From contig CAMDCZ010000009.1 of NCBI GenBank assembly GCA_945890735.1, forward strand, positions 1-57,451: a stretch of 57,451 bases of DNA, given 5' to 3'. This document shows, in pieces, positions 33,742 to 42,886 of this stretch (position 1 is its first letter; each line of letters opens with the position of its first letter). Under the pieces are notes generated by a model that was not told the DNA's origin, ran no database searches, and was given only the letters and a program-made list of their open reading frames with translations. Made by a program: the position numbers and the translations under genes. The DNA comes from Bordetella parapertussis. GTDB taxonomy: Bacteria; Pseudomonadota; Gammaproteobacteria; Burkholderiales; Burkholderiaceae_C.

Positions 33742-35700
33742 ATGCTTTACCCAGCGCAGTTTGATGTGATCGTGGTCGGCGGCGGCCACGCCGGCACCGA
33801 GGCCGCGCTCGCCAGCGCGCGCATGGGTTGTCGCACCTTGTTGCTCACCCACAACATCGAGACCTTGGGTCAAATGAGTTGCAACCCGTCGATCGGCGGC
33901 ATCGGCAAAGGGCATCTGGTCAAGGAAGTCGATGCGATGGGTGGTGCGATGGCCTTGGCCACCGATCTGGCCGGTATCCAGTTTCGGGTCTTGAACCGCT
34001 CCAAAGGCCCCGCTGTTCGAGCCACCCGCGCGCAAGCCGACCGGGTGTTGTACAAGGCCGCGATTCGGCACCGCCTCGAAAACCAGCCCAACCTCTGGTT
34101 GTTTCAGCAAGCGGTGGACGACTTGGTGGTTGAGGGCTCAAGAGTGGTCGGCGCCGTCACGCAAGTGGGCGTGCGCTTCGCTGCCAAGACGGTGGTGCTC
34201 ACGGCAGGCACTTTTTTGGACGGCAAGATCCATGTGGGTTTGGAAAACCACTCGGCCGGGCGTGCAGGCGACCCGCCAGCGATGCGTTTGTCCGCCCGTT
34301 TGAAAGAGCTCAAGCTGCCCCAAGGCCGTCTGAAAACCGGTACACCCCCGCGCCTGGATGGTCGCACGATCGATTTTTCGCAATGCCTCGAACAAGCCGG
34401 CGACGGCATGCCCGGCGGAGAATCTGCCTCGCTGCCGGTGTTCAGTTTCATGGGCCACCGCGACATGCACCCCGCACAAATGGCGTGTTGGATCACGCAC
34501 ACCAACGAGCGCACCCACGACATCATCCGCTCGGGCTTTGACCGCAGCCCGATGTTCACCGGCAAGATCGAAGGTGTGGGCCCGCGTTATTGCCCCAGCG
34601 TGGAAGACAAGATCAACCGGTTTGCCGACAAAGCCAGCCACCAGATTTTTTTGGAGCCTGAGGGCCTGACCACCCACGAGTACTACCCCAATGGCATTTC
34701 CACCAGCTTGCCTTTTGACATCCAATACGACTTGGTGCGGTCCATGAAGGGTTTGGAAAACGCCCACATCTTGCGTCCTGGTTACGCCATCGAGTACGAC
34801 TACTTTGACCCCCGCGAGCTCAAACGCAGCTTTGAGACCAAGTCGATCGACGGCCTGTTCTTTGCCGGACAGATCAACGGCACCACGGGTTACGAGGAAG
34901 CCGCCGCCCAAGGCTTGTATGCCGGGGCGAATGCCGCGCTGCAAGTGTTGGGCAAGCCGGCCTGGACGCCTGGGCGTGACCAAGCTTACTTGGGCGTGTT
35001 GGTCGACGACCTGGTCAACCAGGGCGTGCTTGAGCCCTATCGCATGTTCACCAGCCGCGCCGAATTCAGGCTGCAGTTGCGCGAGGACAATGCCGATGCT
35101 CGCCTGACCGAGCTCGGCCGCGACATGGGCTTGGTGGGCGATGCGCAGTGGGAGGCGTTTTGCCACAAGCGGGATGCTGTTTCACGTGAAACACAGCGAT
35201 TGGCCTCGACCTGGGTCAACCCGAAAAACCTCTCTCCCGCCGAATCCGAGCGGGTATTGGGCAAAGCCATCAGCCATGAACACAGCTTGGCCGATTTGCT
35301 GCGCCGCCCCGATGTCAGTTACCCCAGCCTGATGAGCTTGGATGGCGGGCGTTTCGCCAGCCCTGAGATCGCGGCCCTGGACGATGTTTCACGTGAAACA
35401 GTCGTTGAGCAGATCGACATTGCCGCCAAGTATTCGGGCTACATCGACCGCCAGCGTGACGAGGTTGAGCGCGCTGCACATTTCGAACACATGCCGTTGC
35501 CGGCCGCCCTGGACTACATGGCGATACCTGCGCTCAGCATCGAGGTTCGCCAAAAACTCGACAAGCACCGCCCCGAAACCTTGGGTCAGGCATCGCGGAT
35601 CTCGGGCGTGACGCCGGCGGCCATTTCTTTGCTGCTCATTCATTTGCGCCGCGCCAAACACGGCGGCTTTGCCCCAGCCAAGACCGAGGCCTCGGCGTGA
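33742..35700 (+). CDS. mnmG: tRNA uridine-5-carboxymethylaminomethyl modification enzyme MnmG
   Basis: FAD/NADH-dependent partner of MnmE for U34 tRNA modification. 652 aa. N-terminal dinucleotide fold VIVVGGGHAGTEAALASARMG, then SCNPSIGGIGKGHLVKEVDAMGG, and the GidA motifs LKTGTPPRLDGRTIDF, PRYCPSVEDKI and GQINGTTGYEEAAAQGLYAG. ATG at 33742. Remarkably, two perfect parS sites are written in frame inside this gene, each read as V-S-R-E-T. The stop overlaps the rsmG GTG start. Confidence 0.98.
   Translation: MLYPAQFDVIVVGGGHAGTEAALASARMGCRTLLLTHNIETLGQMSCNPSIGGIGKGHLVKEVDAMGGAMALATDLAGIQFRVLNRSKGPAVRATRAQADRVLYKAAIRHRLENQPNLWLFQQAVDDLVVEGSRVVGAVTQVGVRFAAKTVVLTAGTFLDGKIHVGLENHSAGRAGDPPAMRLSARLKELKLPQGRLKTGTPPRLDGRTIDFSQCLEQAGDGMPGGESASLPVFSFMGHRDMHPAQMACWITHTNERTHDIIRSGFDRSPMFTGKIEGVGPRYCPSVEDKINRFADKASHQIFLEPEGLTTHEYYPNGISTSLPFDIQYDLVRSMKGLENAHILRPGYAIEYDYFDPRELKRSFETKSIDGLFFAGQINGTTGYEEAAAQGLYAGANAALQVLGKPAWTPGRDQAYLGVLVDDLVNQGVLEPYRMFTSRAEFRLQLREDNADARLTELGRDMGLVGDAQWEAFCHKRDAVSRETQRLASTWVNPKNLSPAESERVLGKAISHEHSLADLLRRPDVSYPSLMSLDGGRFASPEIAALDDVSRETVVEQIDIAAKYSGYIDRQRDEVERAAHFEHMPLPAALDYMAIPALSIEVRQKLDKHRPETLGQASRISGVTPAAISLLLIHLRRAKHGGFAPAKTEASA
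35178..35193. promoter_or_regulatory. parS site 1 (inside mnmG)
   Basis: TGTTTCACGTGAAACA, a perfect 16-bp palindrome identical to the universal bacterial parS consensus bound by ParB. It lies in the mnmG coding region and is translated V-S-R-E-T. Confidence 0.95.
35385..35400. promoter_or_regulatory. parS site 2 (inside mnmG)
   Basis: Second perfect TGTTTCACGTGAAACA, 207 bases after site 1 and in the same reading phase, again read V-S-R-E-T in MnmG. Confidence 0.95.
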
Positions 35701-36344
35701 GTCATCCCCAGGCCGCAGCCTTGCGGCAGGGTTTGGGTGCGCTGCAACTGGCTTTGAGCGAGTCTCAACAAGCGCAACTCCTGGCCTACCTTGACCTGTT
35801 GCTCAAGTGGAACAAGGTCTACAACCTGACTGCGTTGCGCGCGCCAGAGCAGGTGCTCACCCACCATGTGCTGGACTGCTTGGCGGTGATCCGCCCCATG
35901 ACCGAGCGCATGCCGGCCCTGAAAACCGTTTTGGATGTGGGTGCTGGCGGCGGCTTGCCCGCGGTGGTGATTGCCTTGACGTGCCCTCACATCCAGGTGA
36001 CCGCGGTGGACACCGTGGCCAAAAAAGCCGCGTTCATCCAGACAGCTGCCCACCATTTGGGTTTGCCTCGTTTGCAAGGCGTGCATGCCCGGGTCGAGGA
36101 TTTACAGGGCCCGTTTGACCTGATCACCTCACGCGCTTTTGCATGCCTGGCAGACTTCACCGCCTGGTCGCGGCCGGCCTTGGCCCCGAACGGGGTGTGG
36201 ATGGCGATGAAGGGCCGCACCCCTGACGATGAAATCGCTGCGCTCCCCGCCTCGGTGCGGGTGGAGTCCCTTCAGCCATTGCAGGTGCCTGGCCTGGATG
36301 CACAGCGGTGCTTGGTCTGGATGCGGCCGGCGATCCAACCCTGA
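35697..36344 (+). CDS. rsmG: 16S rRNA (guanine527-N7)-methyltransferase
   Basis: GidB family; methylates G527 of 16S rRNA, the modification whose loss gives low-level streptomycin resistance. 215 aa. Substrate/SAM motifs: LLKWNKVYNLTA, motif I VLDVGAGGGLPAVVIAL, VDTVAKKAAFIQ and ITSRAFACLADF. The start is GTG at 35697, overlapping the mnmG TGA (GTGA). Downstream, 90 bases that include parS site 3 separate it from parA. Confidence 0.96.
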   Translation: MSHPQAAALRQGLGALQLALSESQQAQLLAYLDLLLKWNKVYNLTALRAPEQVLTHHVLDCLAVIRPMTERMPALKTVLDVGAGGGLPAVVIALTCPHIQVTAVDTVAKKAAFIQTAAHHLGLPRLQGVHARVEDLQGPFDLITSRAFACLADFTAWSRPALAPNGVWMAMKGRTPDDEIAALPASVRVESLQPLQVPGLDAQRCLVWMRPAIQP

Positions 36345-36360
36345 GCTCCCTTTGCCGACA

Positions 36361-36376
36361 TGTTTCACGTGAAACA
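36361..36376. promoter_or_regulatory. parS site 3 (rsmG-parA gap)
   Basis: Perfect TGTTTCACGTGAAACA. The symmetry continues outward with GCCGA on the left (36353-36357) and TCGGC on the right, so it can also form an extended dyad. It lies 59 bases before the parA start and could let ParB affect parAB expression. Confidence 0.95.
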
Positions 36377-36434
36377 TATCGGCCAGCCTAGGCGGTTACA
36401 CTCACCACCCCTTGTGATAATGAGGCTTTGCCGC

Positions 36435-37232
36435 ATGTCGAAAATCTTTTGTGTTGCCAATCAAAAAGGCGGTGTGGGCAAAACCACCACCACCATCAAT
36501 CTGGCTGCCGCCTTGGCGGCCATTGGCCAACGGGTCTTGATGGTGGATCTGGACCCACAGGGCAATGCCACCATGGGTTCGGGCGTGGACAAGCGCCAGT
36601 TGAGCCACTCGGTGTATGACGTGTTGCTGGGCGAGGCCGACATCCCTCAAGCACGGGTCAGCAGTGTTTGGGGCGAGGCCGCGGCCAAGCCCAACATGGC
36701 CACCTACCATGTGCTGGGTGCCAACCGCGATTTGGCCGGTGCCGAGGTCGAGTTGGTGAACCTGGAACAGCGAGAAATGCGGCTCAAGACCGCGTTGGCC
36801 AAGGTGCAACAAGACTACGACGTGGTTTTGATCGACTGCCCGCCGTCCCTGTCCATGCTCACCCTCAACGGCTTGTGCTCGGCCCATGGCGTGATCGTGC
36901 CCATGCAATGCGAATACTTTGCCCTGGAGGGCCTGACCGACTTGGTCAACACCATCAAGCAGGTGCATGCCAACCTCAACCATGATTTGAAAATCATCGG
37001 CTTGTTGCGTGTCATGTTTGATCCGCGCATCACCTTGCAGCAACAGGTGAGCGATCAACTCAAGGGCCATTTTGGTGACAAGGTGTTCAACACCTTGATT
37101 CCCCGCAATGTGCGCTTGGCCGAGGCGCCCAGCTATGGTCTGCCTGGCGTGGTGTTTGACCCGGCAGCCAAGGGCAGTCAGGCGTTCATCGATTTCGCCA
37201 AAGAACTGGTTGAGCGCTTTAAACACTTTTGA
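36435..37232 (+). CDS. parA: chromosome partitioning ATPase ParA (Soj)
   Basis: Deviant-Walker ATPase that moves ParB-parS complexes to segregate origins. 265 aa. KGGVGKTTTTINLAAALA (deviant Walker A with both Lys), VDLDPQGNATMGSG, IDCPPSLSMLTLNGL (Walker B) and PRNVRLAEAPSYG are all typical. ATG at 36435 gives MSKIFCVANQKGG, the family start. An upstream in-frame ATG inside parS (36360) is not credible. parB follows 37 bases later. Confidence 0.97.
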   Translation: MSKIFCVANQKGGVGKTTTTINLAAALAAIGQRVLMVDLDPQGNATMGSGVDKRQLSHSVYDVLLGEADIPQARVSSVWGEAAAKPNMATYHVLGANRDLAGAEVELVNLEQREMRLKTALAKVQQDYDVVLIDCPPSLSMLTLNGLCSAHGVIVPMQCEYFALEGLTDLVNTIKQVHANLNHDLKIIGLLRVMFDPRITLQQQVSDQLKGHFGDKVFNTLIPRNVRLAEAPSYGLPGVVFDPAAKGSQAFIDFAKELVERFKHF

Positions 37233-37269
37233 TGGACAGGCGGGTCACCCGCTTTAACGAGACGTACCA

Positions 37270-38181
37270 ATGGCAACGAAAAAAATCAAAGGTTTGGGCC
37301 GGGGCTTGGAAGCCTTGCTGGGGCCAACCGCATCCGAAACCAGCAACCTGGCCGCCGCCGAGGGTGCGCCCACCACGTTGTCGCTCGACAAGATGGTCGC
37401 AGGCGTCTACCAGCCCCGCACCCGCATGGACGAGGGGGCGCTTTACGAGCTGGCCGAAAGCATCAAAACCCAGGGTGTGATGCAGCCGATTTTGGTGCGT
37501 TTGCTCAGCACCGGCGCCCACGCCGGTCAATACGAAATCATCGCAGGTGAGCGGCGTTTCCGCGCCTCCAAACTCGCTGGCTTGACCGAGGTGCCGGTGC
37601 TGGTGCGCGATGTGCCTGACCAGGCCGCCGCCGCCATGGCGCTGATTGAAAACATGCAGCGTGAGGACCTCAACCCCTTGGAAGAGGCGCAGGGCATGCA
37701 GCGCCTGATCAAGGAGTTTGGCCTGACCCACGAGCAAGCCGCCCAAGCGGTGGGTCGATCACGCAGTGCCGCCAGCAACCTGCTGCGCTTGCTGAACCTG
37801 GCCGAGCCGGTGCAGGGCATGTTGATGGCGGGCGACTTGGACATGGGCCATGCGCGCGCCTTGTTGGCCCTGGAGCGTGCCGCCCAAATCACTGCAGCCA
37901 ACCAAATCACCGCCAAAAGCATGTCGGTGCGAGAGGCTGAGCGCTTGGTGAAAAAACTCGGCGCGGAGTTTTCTTTGCAGACCCAAAAGCCAAAGAAAGA
38001 AAAGTCCCGCGACTTGAAGCGACTGGAAGAAGAGCTCTCAGACCTGCTGACTGCCCAAGTGGAAATCCGGGTGAAAAAACAGGTCAAGCGCCATGGCCGC
38101 ATCGAGCAGATGGGCGAGGTCGCGATCGACTTTGGCTCCCTCGACGCTTTGAATGGTTTGATCGATAAACTGCGCGGCTAG
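37270..38181 (+). CDS. parB: chromosome partitioning protein ParB (Spo0J)
   Basis: Binds parS and spreads as a CTP-dependent clamp. 303 aa. N-terminal ParA-stimulating basic peptide KKIKGLGRGLEALLG; the CTPase/ParB-N box QPILVRLLS and GERRFRASKLAGL; NMQREDLNPLEEAQ; HTH region THEQAAQAVGRSRSAASNLLRLL; C-terminal dimerisation region from about residue 240. ATG at 37270. Its binding sites are the three parS elements just upstream. Confidence 0.97.
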   Translation: MATKKIKGLGRGLEALLGPTASETSNLAAAEGAPTTLSLDKMVAGVYQPRTRMDEGALYELAESIKTQGVMQPILVRLLSTGAHAGQYEIIAGERRFRASKLAGLTEVPVLVRDVPDQAAAAMALIENMQREDLNPLEEAQGMQRLIKEFGLTHEQAAQAVGRSRSAASNLLRLLNLAEPVQGMLMAGDLDMGHARALLALERAAQITAANQITAKSMSVREAERLVKKLGAEFSLQTQKPKKEKSRDLKRLEEELSDLLTAQVEIRVKKQVKRHGRIEQMGEVAIDFGSLDALNGLIDKLRG

Positions 38182-38282
38182 TGTTAGTACTGCCCTGCCC
38201 ATGGTCTGGGACGGGGTATCCTCAGAGGTTCACATCGTCGCTGTCAGGCGGCCTCACCCAGTTTGTGTCAGGAGTAGTCAAC

Positions 38283-39584
38283 ATGCCGTTTTCTTTGAGC
38301 CGTTTTTTGTGCCGTTCCATGCTTGTGTCGGCTGTCGGTCTGATGTTCGGTACCGCGCAAGCCCAAGAAACCTTCAAAATCGGCATCGTCAGTTTTCTCT
38401 CCGGTCAAGCCGCCGAAAGCTTTGGCATTCCGGCGGTCAATGGCGCCAAGGTCTTGGTAGAGGCCTTCAACAAAGGCCAAGCGCCTGCGCCTTACAACAA
38501 AGTGGGCATCGGTGGCCTGCAAATCGAAGCGATTTACGTGGACGAGGCTGGCGGCGCGACCAAGCAGGTGCAAGAGTTGCGCAACCTGTACGAGCGCGAG
38601 AAGGTTGATGTGGTGATTGGTTATGTCGGCTCCGGTGACTGCCTGGCCGTGGCCCCGGTGGCCGAAGAGCTGAAAAAATTCCTGATCCTCTACGACTGCG
38701 GTACGCCTCGCATTTTCGAGGACAACCAGTTTCGCTATGTGTTTCGCACCGCCGCCCACGCCACCATGGACAACGTGGCCCTGGCGCGCTACTTGAAGGC
38801 GCGCAAGATCCCGGTCAAAACCTACAACATGATCAACCAAGACTACGCTTGGGGCCAAGACTCACGCAAAGACTTCATGCTGTCCATGGCTGCGCTGTAC
38901 CCAGAGGCCAAGTCCGGGGTAGACCAGTTGCCCAAATTCGGTGCGGGTCAATACGGCACAGAAATTTCAGCCCTGATGTCCAAGCCCGCTGACCTGGTGC
39001 ATTCCAGTTTGTGGGGCGGCGATTTACAAGCTTTCATCTTGCAAGCCGGGCCTCGCGGCCTGTTCAAGAAATCGCAAGTCGTGTTGGCCGCTGGTGACCA
39101 TGTGTTGCCTGGCCTGGGCAACAAAGTCCCTGACGGCACCATCCTCGGCGCACGCGGCGCGTACGGTTTGATGGCGCCCCCTTCTGCGCTCAACACCTGG
39201 TGGTGGGAGACCTACACCAAAGCACACAATGTCTATCCTGTGCAAGCGCCGTACCGCATGGCGCAAGCCTTGATGGGCTTGAAGCTGGCTGCTGAAAAAG
39301 CCATGGCGCAAAACAAGGGGCAAAAACCCACGACCGAAATGCTGGCCGCGTCCTTGCGTGGCAGCGAGTGGATGTCGCCGGCCGGCAAAATCCGCATGGC
39401 ACTGTCCAACGGGCAGCAAGCGATTCAAGACACCGCGATTGGCCGCACGAAATGGGACGAATCCAAAAAAATGGTGCTGCTGCAAGACATCCAGCGCTTT
39501 GATGCTGAATGTGTGAACCCGCCCTTGAACGTGAAGTCGGAAGACTGGCTCAAGTCGGGCTTTGCGGGTGCCAAGTGCAAATGA
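38283..39584 (+). CDS. periplasmic substrate-binding protein of a branched-chain-amino-acid-type ABC importer
   Basis: 433 aa from ATG 38283, preceded by AGGAG at about 38270-38274. A clear signal peptide (SRFLCRSMLVSAVGLMFGTA, cleavage after AQA) leads to a type-I periplasmic-binding fold: FKIGIVSFLSGQAAESFGIP, VIGYVGSGDCLAVAPVAEEL, TYNMINQDYAWGQDSRKDFM. Substrate unknown: related proteins bind branched-chain amino acids, amides, urea or aromatic acids. It heads a five-gene importer operon (binding protein, two permeases, two ATPases) just after parB. Confidence 0.9.
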   Translation: MPFSLSRFLCRSMLVSAVGLMFGTAQAQETFKIGIVSFLSGQAAESFGIPAVNGAKVLVEAFNKGQAPAPYNKVGIGGLQIEAIYVDEAGGATKQVQELRNLYEREKVDVVIGYVGSGDCLAVAPVAEELKKFLILYDCGTPRIFEDNQFRYVFRTAAHATMDNVALARYLKARKIPVKTYNMINQDYAWGQDSRKDFMLSMAALYPEAKSGVDQLPKFGAGQYGTEISALMSKPADLVHSSLWGGDLQAFILQAGPRGLFKKSQVVLAAGDHVLPGLGNKVPDGTILGARGAYGLMAPPSALNTWWWETYTKAHNVYPVQAPYRMAQALMGLKLAAEKAMAQNKGQKPTTEMLAASLRGSEWMSPAGKIRMALSNGQQAIQDTAIGRTKWDESKKMVLLQDIQRFDAECVNPPLNVKSEDWLKSGFAGAKCK

Positions 39585-39620
39585 ACCGGATGCCCTTGAC
39601 AACCAAGGCGGGCTGAGGCG

Positions 39621-40517
39621 ATGCAACTGGCATTGACCATTTTGGTGGATGGGCTGAGTTATGCCTCTTGGCTGTTCATCGTTGCCTTGGGCCTGACCCT
39701 GGTGTTTGGGGTGCTCAAAATCCTCAACATCGCGCATGGCAGTTTTTACGCGCTGGGGGCGTATGCCGCGGCCAGTGCGGTCGCCGCGGTCAGCACCCTG
39801 AACGCTTCGCCCTACTTTTCTTTGCTGGCCATGTTGGCGGCGGCCTTGGCGGTGGCTTTGTTGGTGGCGCCACTCACCGAACGCGGCTTGTTGCGTTTTT
39901 ATTATGGCCGCGACGAGGTGCTCTTGGTCTTGGTCACCTACGCCATGTTCCTGATGTTGGAGGACGTGACCAAGCTGATCTGGGGCGCCAATCCTTACTA
40001 CGTGTCCGAGCCCTATGGCTTGTTTGGCACGGTGGACATCGGCAGCCAAAGCTATGTTGGTTATGACTTGTTTTTGATGGCCTTGGCCTTGCTGGTGGGC
40101 GTGGCGGTCTGGTGGGGCTTGAACCGCACACGCTTTGGCAAGATCGTCACCGCCGTGATCCACAGCCCAGAAATCGCCTCGAGCATGGGCATCCGGGTTT
40201 CGCGCGTTTACATGGTGGCCTTTGCCATCGGTATTTTTCTGGCGGCGCTCGGCGGTGCTTTCACCGCGCCCATGATCTCGGTGCAGCCTGGTGTGTCCGT
40301 GGGTGTGATCATCATTTCCTTTGCTGTGGTCATCATCGGCGGGCTGGGCAGCATCGAAGGCGCTGCCATCGGCGCGCTGATCGTCGGTCTGGCGCGCGCG
40401 TTGGCGGTTCACCTGATGCCGGCCGCCGAGTTGTTCTCTGTGTATGTGGTCATGGCGCTGGTCTTGATGTTCCGCCCGCAAGGCCTGTTTCAGCGAATTC
40501 AAGCGAGAAAAATTTGA
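39621..40517 (+). CDS. livH: LivH-type ABC importer permease
   Basis: 298 aa, about eight hydrophobic segments. The family signature GLTLVFGVLKILNIAHGSFYALGAY appears at residues 23-46, and SMGIRVSRVYMVAFAIGIFLA and IIGGLGSIEGAAIGALIVGL mark the conserved cytoplasmic loop and C-terminal part. Forms the membrane channel with the LivM-type permease two bases downstream. The symbol denotes family, not proven leucine transport. Confidence 0.92.
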   Translation: MQLALTILVDGLSYASWLFIVALGLTLVFGVLKILNIAHGSFYALGAYAAASAVAAVSTLNASPYFSLLAMLAAALAVALLVAPLTERGLLRFYYGRDEVLLVLVTYAMFLMLEDVTKLIWGANPYYVSEPYGLFGTVDIGSQSYVGYDLFLMALALLVGVAVWWGLNRTRFGKIVTAVIHSPEIASSMGIRVSRVYMVAFAIGIFLAALGGAFTAPMISVQPGVSVGVIIISFAVVIIGGLGSIEGAAIGALIVGLARALAVHLMPAAELFSVYVVMALVLMFRPQGLFQRIQARKI

Positions 40518-40519
40518 CC

Positions 40520-41455
40520 ATGGGGCCTTTGTTTGTTCGCGCACTCTTGATTTTGCTCGCTGGTTTGGGCCTGGGTTGGTTGCTGCCCAAGTGGCTGCAG
40601 TTCATGCTGACCATGGCCATGGCCAATGGCCTGGTGTCCTTGGGCATTGTGTTGCTGATGCGCGGTGGTGTGGTGCCTTTCGGTCAGGGCCTGATGGCGG
40701 CCTTGGGGGGTTATGCCGTGGCCTTGGTGTTCATGCATTGGGGCTGGAGCGATGCTGTCGGTTTGCCGCTGATGGGTGGTTTGGTGGCGATGCTGGTCAC
40801 CGCGCCGTTTGCACCTTTGTTGGCGCGCTACCGTGGGATTTTCTTCTCCATGCTGACCTTGGCCTTGTCGATGGTGGGCTACGGCATTTTGGTGAAAACC
40901 GAATCCCTGGGCGGCTCGGATGGTTTCAACATGGGCCGGGTCACTTTGTTCGGCCAAGCATTGGCGGACCACCAGGTGGGCTTCACCTTGCTGGCGGTGA
41001 CCTTGGGCTTTGTGGTGGTGGTGGGTGTGCTGGCGAGGTTGTACTTTGCCTCGACCCGGGGTTTGGTCACGCGTGCGATCCGCGACAACGAACTGCGTGT
41101 GGAGTACATGGGGGGCTCGGTGAGTCAGACCATGGCGATCAATTTCCTGATGGCCGCCTTTTTGGCCGGCATGGGTGGCGCTTTGGCGGTCATGGCACTG
41201 GGCCATATCGACCCCAATTTCAGTTATTGGACAAGCTCGGGTGAGTATGTGTTTGTGGCGATTTTGGCTGGCAGCCAAAGCGTGGTGGCGGTGTTGTTGT
41301 CCGCGGTGGTGCTGGAGGTGGTGCGCTCATTCTCCAGCCTGTACTTCCCCACCACCTGGCAGTTTGCGCTGGGTTTGTTTTTGTTGCTGGTGATTCGCTT
41401 TTTGCCACAGGGCCTGGGCTCGCTGTGGGGGCCCAAGCGGGAGGACTCACCATGA
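40520..41455 (+). CDS. livM: LivM-type ABC importer permease
   Basis: 311 aa, about eight to nine hydrophobic segments. Family blocks: GQGLMAALGGYAVAL, RYRGIFFSMLTLALSMV, GGSDGFN (the GG-x-G loop), RAIRDNELRVEYMGG and FLAGMGGALAVM. ATG at 40520 is chosen because the membrane domain begins there; the longer open frame is antisense-like extension within livH. The stop overlaps the next start as ATGA. Confidence 0.92.
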   Translation: MGPLFVRALLILLAGLGLGWLLPKWLQFMLTMAMANGLVSLGIVLLMRGGVVPFGQGLMAALGGYAVALVFMHWGWSDAVGLPLMGGLVAMLVTAPFAPLLARYRGIFFSMLTLALSMVGYGILVKTESLGGSDGFNMGRVTLFGQALADHQVGFTLLAVTLGFVVVVGVLARLYFASTRGLVTRAIRDNELRVEYMGGSVSQTMAINFLMAAFLAGMGGALAVMALGHIDPNFSYWTSSGEYVFVAILAGSQSVVAVLLSAVVLEVVRSFSSLYFPTTWQFALGLFLLLVIRFLPQGLGSLWGPKREDSP

Positions 41456-42222
41456 GCAACTGGCTGTTGCATGCACAAGGCCTGAACAAGCGGTTTGGCG
41501 CGGTGGTCGCGGCCCACGACCTGCAGGTGCCGATCCGTGCGGGCGAGCGCATCAGCCTGATCGGCAGCAACGGTGCGGGCAAAACCACCTTCGTCAACAT
41601 GATCACCGGCTACATCCAGCCCGATGAAGGCCGCATCCAGTTTGACGGACAAGACATCACCGGCATGAACCCGCGCCAAATCACCCGACTCGGCGTGGCG
41701 CGCTCGTTTCAAATCCCGCAGCTCTACCCGACCCTGTCGGTCTTGGAGAACATGCTGGTGGCGCAAACCTGCCATGACAACCGCTTGTCGCTGTGGCGTG
41801 CGGCTTCTACCGCGCAGTCGCGGGAGCGCGCCGAGGCCGTGTTGTCGCGCTTCAACCTGTTGGACCATCGACACCGCTTGGTCGCCGCCTTGCCCGGGGG
41901 GATGCGCAAGCTGGTTGACATCGCGCTGGCGATGACCGGCTCACCCAAACTGCTGCTGCTGGACGAACCCACCAGCGGCGTGGCCGCCGAAGAAAAATTC
42001 CCCATGATGGACACCGTGATGCAGGCACTGGATGGCCAGCCCCTGACCGCCTTGTTTGTCGAGCACGACATGGACATCGTCAGCCGTTACTGTGATCGGG
42101 TGATTGCTTTTTACAGTGGTCGCATCATTGCCGATGATGTGCCCGCTGTCGCCTTGGCCAATGCCGATGTGCGCCGCTACGTCACCGGTGAGCGCGACCC
42201 GCAGGAGGCCAGCCATGCTTGA
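41452..42222 (+). CDS. livG: LivG-type ABC importer ATPase
   Basis: 256 aa. Walker A GSNGAGKTTFVNMI, Q-loop region ARSFQIPQLYPTLSVLEN, Walker B LLLLDEPTSGVAAEE and switch His in FVEHDMDIV. The signature motif is atypical: LPGGMRKLVDIALAM in place of LS-G-Q, a variant I believe occurs in some Liv-type subfamilies but could not check. ATG 41452 overlaps livM by four bases, and its own stop overlaps livF by eight. Confidence 0.92.
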   Translation: MSNWLLHAQGLNKRFGAVVAAHDLQVPIRAGERISLIGSNGAGKTTFVNMITGYIQPDEGRIQFDGQDITGMNPRQITRLGVARSFQIPQLYPTLSVLENMLVAQTCHDNRLSLWRAASTAQSRERAEAVLSRFNLLDHRHRLVAALPGGMRKLVDIALAMTGSPKLLLLDEPTSGVAAEEKFPMMDTVMQALDGQPLTALFVEHDMDIVSRYCDRVIAFYSGRIIADDVPAVALANADVRRYVTGERDPQEASHA

Positions 42223-42886
42223 GTTGCAAGACCTGCATGTGGACATCGCCTCGGCACAGGTGTTGCGTGGCTTCTCGCTGTCGCTGCCCCAAGGCCAAAT
42301 GGTGGGTTTGGTTGGGCGCAACGGTGCGGGCAAAACCAGCACCATGCGCAGCATCATGGGCCATTTGCCTGTCCGCCAAGGCCTGTTGCGTTGGGACGGA
42401 CAGGACCTCACCCAGTTGCCGCCCGAGGCACGTGCCGGTTTGGGCGTGGGTTACATGCCCGAAGACCGAGGTTTGGTGCCCGAGTTAACCGTGGAAGAAA
42501 ACATGTTGATCCCTTTGTGGGTGAACCAAGCCTTGGACTTGAAGCAACGCCTGGCGTTTGTCTACCAGGTGCTGCCCGAGCTCAAAGACATGTCAGACCG
42601 GCGTGCCTTGCTGCTGTCTGGTGGTCAGCAAAAACTGGTGGCGCTGGGCCGCGCACTGGCGGTGGGTACGCGCTTGTTGTTGTTGGACGAGCCGTTTGAA
42701 GGGGTGGCCCCTGCCTTGTCGATGCGCATCGCCGAGGTGTTGCACCAACTCAAGGGGGCAGAGCTTTCCGTGTTGATTTCCCAGTCTGACCTGAACCACT
42801 CCAGTGGTTTGCTCGACAGCACCGTGGTGATCGAGCGCGGCGCAAACCAGGCCCTCAGTACATCAACACCTTGCCCGGGTTCATGA
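42215..42886 (+). CDS. livF: LivF-type ABC importer ATPase
   Basis: 223 aa from ATG 42215 (ATGCTTGA overlap with livG). Walker A GRNGAGKTSTMRSIMG, signature LLSGGQQKLVALGRAL, Walker B LLLLDEPFEGVAP. The sequence after the D-loop reads VLISQSDLNHSSGLL, lacking the usual switch His/Gln context, and the last dozen residues (about GANQALSTSTPCPG) run 32 bases into the 3' end of the convergent FAD-enzyme gene, so the C-terminus is shorter and divergent from the roughly 235-aa family norm. Confidence 0.9.
   Translation: MLELQDLHVDIASAQVLRGFSLSLPQGQMVGLVGRNGAGKTSTMRSIMGHLPVRQGLLRWDGQDLTQLPPEARAGLGVGYMPEDRGLVPELTVEENMLIPLWVNQALDLKQRLAFVYQVLPELKDMSDRRALLLSGGQQKLVALGRALAVGTRLLLLDEPFEGVAPALSMRIAEVLHQLKGAELSVLISQSDLNHSSGLLDSTVVIERGANQALSTSTPCPGS

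Noticed and set aside
36360..36434. N-terminal extension of ParA starting at the ATG within parS
   Set aside because: The extra residues merely translate the parS palindrome and intergenic DNA; all ParA homology starts at 36435.
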